A DNA stretch of 64,000 nucleotides. It comes from Saprospiraceae bacterium. GTDB lineage: Bacteria; Bacteroidota; Bacteroidia; Chitinophagales; Saprospiraceae. The position numbers and the translations under genes are program-made. Positions 9,839-17,049 of the stretch are shown here, piece by piece. How positions within the stretch are numbered: the stretch's first letter is position 1; each line of letters begins with the position of its first letter. The notes beneath the pieces are model-generated. The model saw only the letters and a list, made by a program, of their open reading frames with translations, was not told where the DNA came from and ran no database searches. The stretch spans positions 1 to 64,000 of the forward strand of contig JAHDFX010000004.1 in assembly GCA_020627965.1 (NCBI GenBank). The letters are read 5' to 3'.

Positions 9839-10924
9839 TCAATCTCCATCCGCATCCACATAATCAATACTAATACTCATTGCCTGTACCATATCGACTT
9901 TAAACAAGACCACAACCTTCTGTAACTCATCATAAGTTTGTAACATTTTCACATAGTCATAATCTACCTGAGCCTGATAATCCGGCGTCATTTCATTGGC
10001 CGTCTGACGAGCCAAATCAATTTGCCCATTAATAAGCATGGTTAGATCTGCACCATCCTTGATCGTATTCAGATAATCAAGATAAGCGCTTAGGCTTTCT
10101 TCATCGTTGAAAAAATCCTGTACAGCATCTAGTGCAATGTGAAATAATTCAGCACTATACTGAGCAGAATATGGCGCCTCTACGTGCTGACTCATTGGCG
10201 AACCAGAAAATACACCAGCAGGAATACCGATTTTACCCGCTCTCAAAAACTTTTCATAATAGAAAATAAAGTCATTCACCGTTTTGTCAACGGATGCAGA
10301 AGCTGATGAACCTTGATTATTGATATAAACCTCTTTGTATCCATTTGTCCAGTCATTCAAAACTTCATTGCTCAATTCATTGAGACGGGCAACAAGGTCT
10401 GTTAGATATTGGGCGTAAGCTGGCTGCGCTAACTGAGTAATAATCTCGTTTTTATCCTGCGCCAGTCCATAAAGCAGATAATCCAGTGCAGGAAAACCCT
10501 GTACATCATAGTTGGATGGTAATTCAAGATTATAAGTACCTTCTGTAATATTATCTAATATTTGCTGTGTATCTGTCGGATAGATGTTAGTATAATTTCT
10601 TAATGAAATGGTCTCTGCTTTACCGATTTCAAACATAGAAACAGGCTGCCATGCCTTATAAGCTTCCAGCCATTTATTGCGCAGTTCATCGAAATTATTT
10701 TCATTAGGGGCAGTCGTAAAAGTAGTTGTTGCAGTATTCAGGTCGGCTAATTTCTGCGTATAATTAGTATAGCCGGGAATAATGATATTGTTAGCCCAAT
10801 TGGTCAACATAGCAACCCTATCAAAACTATCTGCATTACTGGTAGTAGAATCATCTTCTTTGCAGGCAACAATACTGAGCAATAGTGTCAGACAAATTAA
10901 AAAGGAAAGTCGGGTAAAATGCAT
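9839..10924 (-). CDS. Imelysin-family (peptidase M75-like) periplasmic lipoprotein, iron-uptake related
   Basis: A protein of 361 residues. The ATG at 10924 gives MHFTRLSFLICLTLLLSIVAC, a lipoprotein signal with the Cys as lipidation site. The longer frame from 10993 would overlap the upstream gene and spoil the signal peptide. The rest is helical with imelysin motifs: NWANNIIIPGYTNY at the start, FEIGKAETISLRNY, then GFPALDYLLYG, the GxHxxE-region equivalent. Family members (EfeO, IrpA, ICMP) bind or handle iron outside the cytoplasm. Its place between DUF4856, HTTM and TonB genes fits iron acquisition. Catalytic activity is not claimed for the family. Confidence 0.88.
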   Translation of the reverse strand: MHFTRLSFLICLTLLLSIVACKEDDSTTSNADSFDRVAMLTNWANNIIIPGYTNYTQKLADLNTATTTFTTAPNENNFDELRNKWLEAYKAWQPVSMFEIGKAETISLRNYTNIYPTDTQQILDNITEGTYNLELPSNYDVQGFPALDYLLYGLAQDKNEIITQLAQPAYAQYLTDLVARLNELSNEVLNDWTNGYKEVYINNQGSSASASVDKTVNDFIFYYEKFLRAGKIGIPAGVFSGSPMSQHVEAPYSAQYSAELFHIALDAVQDFFNDEESLSAYLDYLNTIKDGADLTMLINGQIDLARQTANEMTPDYQAQVDYDYVKMLQTYDELQKVVVLFKVDMVQAMSISIDYVDADGD

Positions 10925-10961
10925 GATCTTATTGTATTTAAATAGTCTCCTATATAATTGA

Positions 10962-12167
10962 TTATTCAGCCGCTTGAGCCACTGTAAAGTCAAATTTCGC
11001 AGCGATGGCTTCAGAGATATTGTCTAGTGTTTCAGTAGAGACATCCCAGAAACCGTTTCCAGCCATCAGGTCAGCTATGTAGCCATCAACTTCTGCTCCT
11101 GTGAAATAGGTATCACTACTGTTGGTTTGTCTGGTAAATCTTAAGCTATAAACAAAACCATAACCTTCTGACAGATCGTGAAAAGCAGTACCATTGTTTC
11201 CCGCTATTCGGGCATTTTTTCCTTGTTGTAAATAGTATACTGCACGGATGGCAATTACTTTAGATAAAGCTTTACGAATAATTTCAGCCTGCTCATCTCT
11301 TACATCATAAGCTCCTTCTACAATGGCTGCACGACCTAATTTGAATGCATCATACACAGTTTGAGCAATGCCCGTAAAGTCTGCATCATTTTCTACTCTT
11401 GACAAATATTTATTCAAGAAACTACCTTCACCCAGCGTTGCCAATGGATCGGCTGCATTGGTAGACTTACCGAATAAGTAACCATAGGCTTCATCCCATT
11501 TGTGCTCCATTGTTGTGTAATTAGAACCATCTTCTACTAAGCCCTGATCGTTTTGAGCTACGTTTTCGCCGGCGTCCAATACAGAAGTACTGATATAGTT
11601 ATTAAGAATCTGGTCAAGCATTAAAGCACCGATCAAACCTTTGTTTACTGCCTGGTTGTATTCCAAGCCTTTACCGCTTACATAACGCGCACTACTACCA
11701 TCAGCAATTTGTCCGGCAACACCAGATGTAGCAAGTATTTGTTCATTTGGAAATACTTCTGTTACCTGTGCATTGATCCATGCTTCAAAGTCTGCTTTGA
11801 TTTCTGCCGATTCAGCAGTATTGGCACTAAAAAAATCAGAAGATGCTGCTACTTTAGATTTTACGCTCTTAGTAGAGACATTCAAATCAGCATCAGTATA
11901 AGGGTCAGCATCACCGCCTGCTACTGTTTCGTTGCGATACATTTCCAGCATAGTTTCTTCGCTTACGCTAAAATCTTTCATGGCATCAATTAGCTCAGTT
12001 GCCATATTAATCCTGGTTGTCTGACCACTGAAAGAAACAGTAGTAGCACCACCACGTTCAAAGCTGTAAGTTGCTGGAACATTAACCACAACAGCTGTAT
12101 CATCATCTTTCTTACATGATGTTATAACAATAAAGAGTCCGAATATTAACAGAGATGATTTTTTCAT
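10962..12167 (-). CDS. DUF4856 lipoprotein, first gene of the iron-uptake-like operon
   Basis: A protein of 401 residues starting MKKSSLLIFGLFIVITSC, a lipoprotein signal with a clear lipobox (ITSC). The mature part is helical and matches the DUF4856 family: SFERGGATTVSFSGQTTR near the start, then a long region with MEHKWDEAYGYLFG in the middle. DUF4856 proteins are imelysin-like in architecture and are regularly encoded with imelysin, HTTM and TonB receptor genes in Bacteroidota. A role in iron handling in the periplasm follows from that association only. It is transcribed from the promoter at 12216-12247, giving a leader of about 40 bases that contains one copy of the operator-like repeat. 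Confidence 0.82.
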   Translation of the reverse strand: MKKSSLLIFGLFIVITSCKKDDDTAVVVNVPATYSFERGGATTVSFSGQTTRINMATELIDAMKDFSVSEETMLEMYRNETVAGGDADPYTDADLNVSTKSVKSKVAASSDFFSANTAESAEIKADFEAWINAQVTEVFPNEQILATSGVAGQIADGSSARYVSGKGLEYNQAVNKGLIGALMLDQILNNYISTSVLDAGENVAQNDQGLVEDGSNYTTMEHKWDEAYGYLFGKSTNAADPLATLGEGSFLNKYLSRVENDADFTGIAQTVYDAFKLGRAAIVEGAYDVRDEQAEIIRKALSKVIAIRAVYYLQQGKNARIAGNNGTAFHDLSEGYGFVYSLRFTRQTNSSDTYFTGAEVDGYIADLMAGNGFWDVSTETLDNISEAIAAKFDFTVAQAAE

Positions 12168-12187
12168 TTTATACTACTATAAGCTTA

Positions 12188-12203
12188 TTAAGATTAAATC
12201 TAA
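12188..12203 (-). repeat. Operator-like repeat, promoter-proximal copy
   Basis: On the minus strand the sequence is TTAGATTTAATCTTAA, identical to the copy at 12253-12268. Its core AGATT-T-AATCT is a perfect 5+1+5 inverted repeat. It sits in the leader just downstream of the predicted transcription start, where a bound repressor would block initiation. DtxR/IdeR-type sites share the TTAG...CTAA flavour, but the assignment is inference. Confidence 0.6.
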
Positions 12204-12215
12204 TTAAACTTAGTG

Positions 12216-12247
12216 CAAATGTAAAATACAGATGGAGAAAAGACAAA
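12216..12247 (-). promoter_or_regulatory. Bacteroidota-type promoter of the DUF4856-imelysin-HTTM-TonB operon
   Basis: On the minus strand TTTG (12247-12244) is followed after 20 bases by TACATTTG (12223-12216), an exact match to TTTG-N19/20-TAnnTTTG. The expected start of transcription is near 12208, about 40 bases before the DUF4856 ATG. Two copies of one 16-bp repeat lie just before and just after it. Confidence 0.75.
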
Positions 12248-12252
12248 CCTTT

Positions 12253-12268
12253 TTAAGATTAAATCTAA
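12253..12268 (-). repeat. Operator-like repeat, copy upstream of the -33 element
   Basis: A second identical copy of TTAGATTTAATCTTAA, 65 bases from the first and ending five bases before the -33 TTTG. Two identical sites bracketing one promoter are typical of cooperative metal-dependent repression. Confidence 0.6.
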
Positions 12269-12343
12269 ATAAAAATAAAAATCAGATAAGTTTGGCTTAT
12301 GAGGTTTAGCACTAAAGGCACTTAAGTGGTAAAAAATAAATAC

Positions 12344-12351
12344 TATTTTTG
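12344..12351 (+). promoter_or_regulatory. Candidate -7 element for the cytidylyltransferase gene
   Basis: TATTTTTG matches TAnnTTTG and ends 17 bases before the ATG at 12369. No good -33 TTTG was seen at the right distance. Confidence 0.4.
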
Positions 12352-12368
12352 CTAAAAATGTTGATACA

Positions 12369-13091
12369 ATGAACATACTCATAACCATATGTGCAAGAGG
12401 AGGCTCTAAAGGCTTGCCTGGTAAGAATATTCGTGAAATTGCCGGAAAGCCTCTTTTAGCCTATTCCATCATGATTGCAGATAAATTTGTTCAGTCTTAT
12501 AATGAAGGGCTCGCTGTTATGACCTTAAGTACGGATTCAGAAGAAATTCGAAAGGTAGCAGCAGAACATGGCCTGGTAACAGATTATCTTCGCCCGGCAG
12601 CTTTTGCTATTGATAGTGTGAGTAAAACGCCAGCATTAGAACATGTCCTGGCTTATGAGGAAAAGCGGCATAATACACAATTTGACTACATCATCGACTT
12701 TGATGTAACCTCTCCACTAAGAACGGTTGAGGACATCTATAAAGCGCTTGAGGTAATTATTGCCAACAAGGATGCCGTTAATCTTATAACCGTCAGTGCA
12801 GCCCGAAGGAATCCGTATTTTAATATGGTAGAACAAAAGGAAAACGGTTATTATAATGTGGTCAAGAAGCCATCAAAACCTTTCTATTCCAGACAAGAAG
12901 CTCCGAAGGTTTACGATATGAACTCTGCCTTCTATATTTTTACTCGTCGTTATTTTGAGGACAAATATGTTGGTACATTTAATGATAAAACCATGATCTA
13001 TGAGATTCACCATACTTGTTTGGATGTGGATACAATAGAAGATTTTAATTATTTGGAATATGTGATGACCAGTGGTAAATGGACGTTTTAG
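12369..13091 (+). CDS. Acylneuraminate cytidylyltransferase family protein (CMP-nonulosonate synthetase-like)
   Basis: A protein of 240 residues starting MNILITICARGGSKGLPGKN, the nucleotide-binding signature that CMP-sialic acid, CMP-legionaminic and CMP-pseudaminic acid synthetases share. Other motifs are DFDVTSPLRTVEDI (metal-binding Asp region) and FYSRQEAPKVYDMNSAFYIF. Such enzymes activate a sugar acid with CTP for cell-surface glycans. The length is normal. No nonulosonate synthase (NeuB-like) or transferase lies nearby, so the exact sugar cannot be stated; the family also contains KDO-like and glycolipid enzymes. The gene stands alone and converges on pxpA. It diverges from the iron operon, sharing a 200-base intergenic region. 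Confidence 0.87.
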   Translation: MNILITICARGGSKGLPGKNIREIAGKPLLAYSIMIADKFVQSYNEGLAVMTLSTDSEEIRKVAAEHGLVTDYLRPAAFAIDSVSKTPALEHVLAYEEKRHNTQFDYIIDFDVTSPLRTVEDIYKALEVIIANKDAVNLITVSAARRNPYFNMVEQKENGYYNVVKKPSKPFYSRQEAPKVYDMNSAFYIFTRRYFEDKYVGTFNDKTMIYEIHHTCLDVDTIEDFNYLEYVMTSGKWTF

Positions 13092-13116
13092 AAGCAGAAC
13101 AAATTCAAACAGCTGT

Positions 13117-13851
13117 TTAATGCTTAAGTACTTTGTGAATACCAGCCGCTAATTGAGCTGCATCTTTAGTATCACTATGTATGCATATAGTATCAACTTT
13201 TAGACTAATTGCTTCGCCTGTATACGCAATGACTTTCCCTTGTTCTATCATCATTTTGACTTGTCGGACGACTGCTTTTTCATCATGTATTACTGCGTTT
13301 TTCAGTTGTCGGGAGCGTAGACTTCCATCTTCTTCATAGTTGCGGTCAGCGAAGGCTTCATGGGCATATTGTAAGTCGTATTTATTGCATATTCCTTCAA
13401 TCAGTGAGCCCGACAAGCCGTATAAAATCAAGCCATCATCTATACTGACTATCGCTTTTACTATAGCTTCAGCAGTTTTCTCATCTTTGGCAGCTAAATT
13501 GTATAGTGCGCCATGTGGCTTTATATGATGTAACTTTCCTCCAAGTGCTTTTACCATACCTTTTAGTGCTGCAATTTGATAGCGAACAATTGCCCTTAGT
13601 TCTTCTGAAGGAATATTCATGACTCGTCTGCCAAAACCTTGCAAATCAGGAAAAGAGGGATGCGCACCTATCTTGACATTATGCTTTAAAGCCAGTTTTA
13701 TTGTCCTTTCAATAGTCAGCGGATCACCGGAATGGAAACCACAGGCAATGTTGCAGGAACTGATATAGGGCATAATATCCTTGTCGTACTGGGAAGTATT
13801 TTTCCCATAAGATTCTCCCACATCGCAGTTGATGTCTATGCTTGTTTTCAA
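13117..13851 (-). CDS. pxpA: 5-oxoprolinase subunit PxpA (LamB/YcsF family)
   Basis: A protein of 244 residues, the usual length for PxpA. It begins MKTSIDINCDVGESYG, the family hallmark, and continues with NIACGFHSGDPLTI, KIGAHPSFPDLQGFGRR and HHIKPHGALYNLAAKD. With PxpB and PxpC it forms the ATP-dependent enzyme that opens 5-oxoproline (a damaged form of glutamine/glutamate) to glutamate in the cytoplasm. The partners are not adjacent here and must lie elsewhere if the enzyme works. The gene starts one base after the stop of the NAGPA-like gene upstream, so it shares that transcript, although no functional link is evident. Confidence 0.92.
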   Translation of the reverse strand: MKTSIDINCDVGESYGKNTSQYDKDIMPYISSCNIACGFHSGDPLTIERTIKLALKHNVKIGAHPSFPDLQGFGRRVMNIPSEELRAIVRYQIAALKGMVKALGGKLHHIKPHGALYNLAAKDEKTAEAIVKAIVSIDDGLILYGLSGSLIEGICNKYDLQYAHEAFADRNYEEDGSLRSRQLKNAVIHDEKAVVRQVKMMIEQGKVIAYTGEAISLKVDTICIHSDTKDAAQLAAGIHKVLKH

Positions 13852-13852
13852 A

Positions 13853-14614
13853 TTACTTTATTTCCGCAATAATTATCCCATAAACTCCATCTTCCTGCAT
13901 CCAGTCTTTAGCTGGCAGGTAAGTTCGGGAAACGAAGCCATCCAGATATAAAGCATTTTGACATTGATTTTTCAAAAAGAAATCAGCCAAATCATAGAAG
14001 CAGGTTTTTTCTTTTGACATGGCAAACAGGATATTTCCATTAGGCAATATGCCTACGCCATTTCTAATGTGAAAATTCTTTGACTCCGGGTCAAATATTG
14101 GATGGATTTCGCCATCAATAACTAACATAGGACCGGATTGGGTAGCGTATTTTATATTGTCATTTTTAAAGCTGTCGGTAGAGATAACCTGAGCTGTCAT
14201 GTCGTTGGAAAGGCTAAATATTCCATTGGGTTGGAGATAGAAATTTCCATAGCCCTCTTTTACCGCATTGATATTTTTTTTATTGACGCCATTTTCAATA
14301 AAAAGCCCTTGTGCAGATAAATCTTTCAGATACATACCTCCGTTCACTGCAAAAACCAGTTCAATCCCCTGCTCACTAAGCCATTTTTTTAAATTTCCAT
14401 GATTTCGAAAATGAACACCCGTATCATCTGTTGAGAAAAACTGAATATTTTGTGTCTTAGGGTTTAACTCATAACTAATGACATTAGGGTGTTCATAGCG
14501 AACATTAGTAGGCGTATGAACTGGAATATCAGGTTCTTTTTGACTACTGCTGATTCCTATCACTAGTATAGTGATAACGACTAGTAACACAACTAATAAT
14601 GTGATTTTTTTCAT
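13853..14614 (-). CDS. Phosphodiester glycosidase family protein (NAGPA/DUF2233)
   Basis: A protein of 253 residues. An N-terminal hydrophobic segment (residues 4-25) acts as signal anchor or signal peptide, so the domain faces the periplasm. The rest matches the NAGPA (DUF2233) fold: FFSTDDTGVHFRNHG, ELVFAVNGGMYLKDLSAQGL, YATQSGPMLVIDGE, IRNGVGILPNG and NALYLDGFVSRTYLPAK. Characterised members cleave N-acetylglucosamine or other sugars from phosphodiesters, or are exopolysaccharide-associated. Its start codon overlaps the stop of the upstream small gene, and pxpA follows at once. The substrate is unknown. Confidence 0.85.
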   Translation of the reverse strand: MKKITLLVVLLVVITILVIGISSSQKEPDIPVHTPTNVRYEHPNVISYELNPKTQNIQFFSTDDTGVHFRNHGNLKKWLSEQGIELVFAVNGGMYLKDLSAQGLFIENGVNKKNINAVKEGYGNFYLQPNGIFSLSNDMTAQVISTDSFKNDNIKYATQSGPMLVIDGEIHPIFDPESKNFHIRNGVGILPNGNILFAMSKEKTCFYDLADFFLKNQCQNALYLDGFVSRTYLPAKDWMQEDGVYGIIIAEIK

Positions 14615-15111
14615 TAATTTCCAATTGCTTCTAATGCTGATTTCATTCTCCTCACAGGGTAATCATATTTCAGCATTCCCATAGGAATCTTATTAATTCT
14701 ATGATTGATAACATCAAAATTATCACCATAATGAATATGCGTCCTTACCATGTGTTTAAAATCATTCATTGAACCGAGTACCGACCGGCTATTAGTTTTT
14801 ATAAACCTGAATTCCAGCTTGTCAGGGAAAGCATTATGGATGTATTTATCCAAAGTTCCTATCTCCCTGATAATTTGCTCTTTTAGTTTATTGGTAAATA
14901 TTTCTTCAATATTTTGAAGTTCTTTTTTTGTTCCAGCATATATCAAAAAGCTGAATAATGTTTCAGAATGAGTAAACAAAAAATGATTTTTTCTTTCTAG
15001 GTTTACTTGATCTATATACCAGTTGTACAGACCTGTATCTTCTTTAACACCTTCCACTTCCTTGTACTTTTTTAATCGGTCTTGTACTTTTTTTGTGCAA
15101 CTAAAAATCAT
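14614..15111 (-). CDS. Conserved hypothetical protein, DUF6933-like
   Basis: A protein of 165 residues without signal peptide or membrane segment. The N-terminus MIFSCTKKVQDRLKKY, the central NHFLFTHSETLFSFLIYAGTKKEL and the ending with a helical basic stretch resemble the DUF6933 family of short cytoplasmic proteins of unknown function; I place it there from memory of the pattern, with moderate certainty. It starts seven bases after the GH13 gene stop and overlaps the NAGPA-like start, so it lies in one transcript of four genes (GH13, this, NAGPA-like, pxpA). Confidence 0.6.
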   Translation of the reverse strand: MIFSCTKKVQDRLKKYKEVEGVKEDTGLYNWYIDQVNLERKNHFLFTHSETLFSFLIYAGTKKELQNIEEIFTNKLKEQIIREIGTLDKYIHNAFPDKLEFRFIKTNSRSVLGSMNDFKHMVRTHIHYGDNFDVINHRINKIPMGMLKYDYPVRRMKSALEAIGN

Positions 15112-15118
15112 TTTTTTA

Positions 15119-16513
15119 TTATTTTTCCAATACTAAATAGCCCCAAGGCTCCATACCAATGGATTCTCCTTCTTTTATGGAGACTTTCTCTCCAGAGAAC
15201 ACATTTTTATAATCAATAGCCTCTAAATCTTTGACTTCTAATATTTGCTTTTTATCAGACATATTCAGCGCAACAAAGACTTCATTATTAGCATCTGCAA
15301 TTCTTCTGTAAGCATAGAGAGATTTATCGTCATTAGTTTTATGGCGCTGTAAGGTGACTTTGTCTGTCCCATTCAACAAAGCTTTGTTACGTGCTTTTAA
15401 TGCTAATAACTTTGTGTAAAATTCCTCCATAGGAAAAGACTTCCATTCGATAACGTCTTTTTCAAAAAAGTTCAAACGACGATCTAAAGCTGCTTCCTGA
15501 CCTGTATATACTAATGGCATTCCATCTAGCGTAGCCGACATGACAGCAAAGGCTTTGTGCGCTTCGCCCATGCGTTCGTATTCCGTACCATTCCAGGAAT
15601 TTTCATCATGATTGGAGGTGAAATAAAGGCGGGTAGCATCAGCCGGATAGTCAGCAGCATCTTTTTTCAGATATTCATCAATAAAGCTGATGTCTTTTTT
15701 ACCTTTTGCCATTTCGTTCATAGCATGATGAAATTCCCAGGCATAACTGATGTCGAAACCAGCTTTATGAAATTCGGCTCCTTCTGCTTCTGCCAGCATA
15801 ACAATAGACTTTGATTTGCGGACTTCGGGTATGATCTCCTGCCAGAATTCTATGGGTACACCGTGTGCTACATCACAACGGAAACCATCTACATCATACT
15901 CTTCTACCCAAAACTTCAGGACTTCTGTCATATATTTCCAAAGGTCTTTATTGCTGTAATCAAAATCAGCTACATCTGTCCAACCCCATGATTTTCCGGT
16001 ACTTGGATCGATGGGATCTGTTATTTCACCATCTTTATTTTTACTATACCATTCAGGCTTTTCTGTGATCAGGGAATTATCCCAGGCAGAATGATTGGGT
16101 ACAAAATCGAGCATGATATACATGCCTGCATCGTGAATGGCTTTCACCATATGTTTGAAATCCTCTGCTGTTCCGTGTTCGGGATTTAGACCTTTGTAGT
16201 CTTTTACAGCATAATAGCTGCCCAGTGTACCCTTTCTTTTAGCTTCGCCAATAGGTGTGATGGGCATAAACCACAGAATGTCAACGCCCATTTTTTTCAG
16301 TCTTGGAATATGAGTTTCAAATGCCTTAAAAGTACCTTCGGATGTGTATTGGCGAAGGTTGACTTCATACATATTGGCATTTTTAAACCAATCAGGGCTA
16401 GGGTGAGGTTCATCGTTTTTTATGTTTGTTTCTTCTGTATTCGAGGTACTTGTTTGCTGTTTACAAGCAAAAAAGGCGAGGGCTGCAAATAAGAGGATAT
16501 ACAGTTTGTTCAT
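15119..16513 (-). CDS. GH13 alpha-amylase family lipoprotein
   Basis: A protein of 464 residues. The ATG at 16513 gives MNKLYILLFAALAFFAC, a lipoprotein signal; the longer frame from 16573 would place 20 extra residues before it. The TIM barrel carries all four GH13 regions: DFVPNHSAWDN, GFRCDVAH with the nucleophile Asp214, MLAEAEG with acid/base Glu242, and TSNHDENSW with Asp303. A small C-terminal beta domain ends the protein. It should cleave alpha-glucans or maltodextrins at the cell surface or in the periplasm. No susCD pair or other starch genes are next to it, so it is not in a classic utilisation locus. Confidence 0.92.
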   Translation of the reverse strand: MNKLYILLFAALAFFACKQQTSTSNTEETNIKNDEPHPSPDWFKNANMYEVNLRQYTSEGTFKAFETHIPRLKKMGVDILWFMPITPIGEAKRKGTLGSYYAVKDYKGLNPEHGTAEDFKHMVKAIHDAGMYIMLDFVPNHSAWDNSLITEKPEWYSKNKDGEITDPIDPSTGKSWGWTDVADFDYSNKDLWKYMTEVLKFWVEEYDVDGFRCDVAHGVPIEFWQEIIPEVRKSKSIVMLAEAEGAEFHKAGFDISYAWEFHHAMNEMAKGKKDISFIDEYLKKDAADYPADATRLYFTSNHDENSWNGTEYERMGEAHKAFAVMSATLDGMPLVYTGQEAALDRRLNFFEKDVIEWKSFPMEEFYTKLLALKARNKALLNGTDKVTLQRHKTNDDKSLYAYRRIADANNEVFVALNMSDKKQILEVKDLEAIDYKNVFSGEKVSIKEGESIGMEPWGYLVLEK

Positions 16514-16574
16514 AGTCGTGTTAATCTTTAGAGCATGTTTAAATAAAATACTTAGTGTTAAAAATGAATACATA

Positions 16575-16582
16575 CAAAGTTA
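16575..16582 (-). promoter_or_regulatory. Candidate -7 element for the GH13 gene
   Basis: TAACTTTG on the minus strand fits TAnnTTTG and supports the shorter GH13 start at 16513. A matching -33 TTTG is not visible. Confidence 0.35.
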
Positions 16583-16587
16583 ACAAA

Positions 16588-16899
16588 TTAACGCTTTTTC
16601 CACTTGAGGTCTTTTTTTCGTTTTGCACTACGATTACCGTCATAAAATTCAGGTGGCTTTTTGCTGACCCATTTTACAAATTTTTGCACGCCTTCGTTGG
16701 TCAGTAGTTTTTCTATCGTATTATAATCTCGCATTAATTCCTTTTCGGAAAATAGTGAATGAATTTTCTGATGGCAAATGTTGTGTAGTATGACTGTGTC
16801 TGTATGTTTACCGTCTCTGCTTTTAGGAATCAAATGGTGTTTGGAGGTCTTCTTAGTGCCGAGTTCTCGCTTGCAGAGCGGACATTTAGGTGCTTCCAT
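16588..16899 (-). CDS. Small HNH nuclease-domain protein
   Basis: A protein of 103 residues. Two CxxC pairs would be expected in a zinc-ribbon HNH protein; here one is present (CPLC, residues 6-9). The HNH core is KHHLIPKSRDG (His21/His22) with ILHNICHQKIHSLF, giving the H-N-H residues. The tail is very basic (RSAKRKKDLKWKKR). Stand-alone HNH proteins of this size occur widely in Bacteroidota and are seldom characterised; some belong to repair or mobile elements. No phage or mobile genes flank it. It lies between the GH13 gene and a divergently oriented peptide transporter. Confidence 0.82.
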   Translation of the reverse strand: MEAPKCPLCKRELGTKKTSKHHLIPKSRDGKHTDTVILHNICHQKIHSLFSEKELMRDYNTIEKLLTNEGVQKFVKWVSKKPPEFYDGNRSAKRKKDLKWKKR

Positions 16900-16950
16900 G
16901 ACAATGTTTTTTGGAATAACAATGTAAGATTAGATATAGTTTCACACTAA

Positions 16951-16958
16951 TAATTTTG
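16951..16958 (+). promoter_or_regulatory. Candidate -7 element for the POT transporter gene
   Basis: TAATTTTG fits TAnnTTTG, about 90 bases before the ATG at 17050. No -33 element was found, so this is weak. Confidence 0.28.
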
Positions 16959-17049
16959 TTTAAACGCATTAAAAACTATAAAAATGTGCTACTTTAGTGC
17001 GCTATTTTTACAAAAACTATTCTAAAAACTTAACTGTAAAAGAAAGACT

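Noticed and set aside
16588..16899. Small HNH protein as a sign of a mobile element
   Set aside because: No integrase, repeats, phage genes or composition shift accompany it; such stand-alone HNH genes are common.
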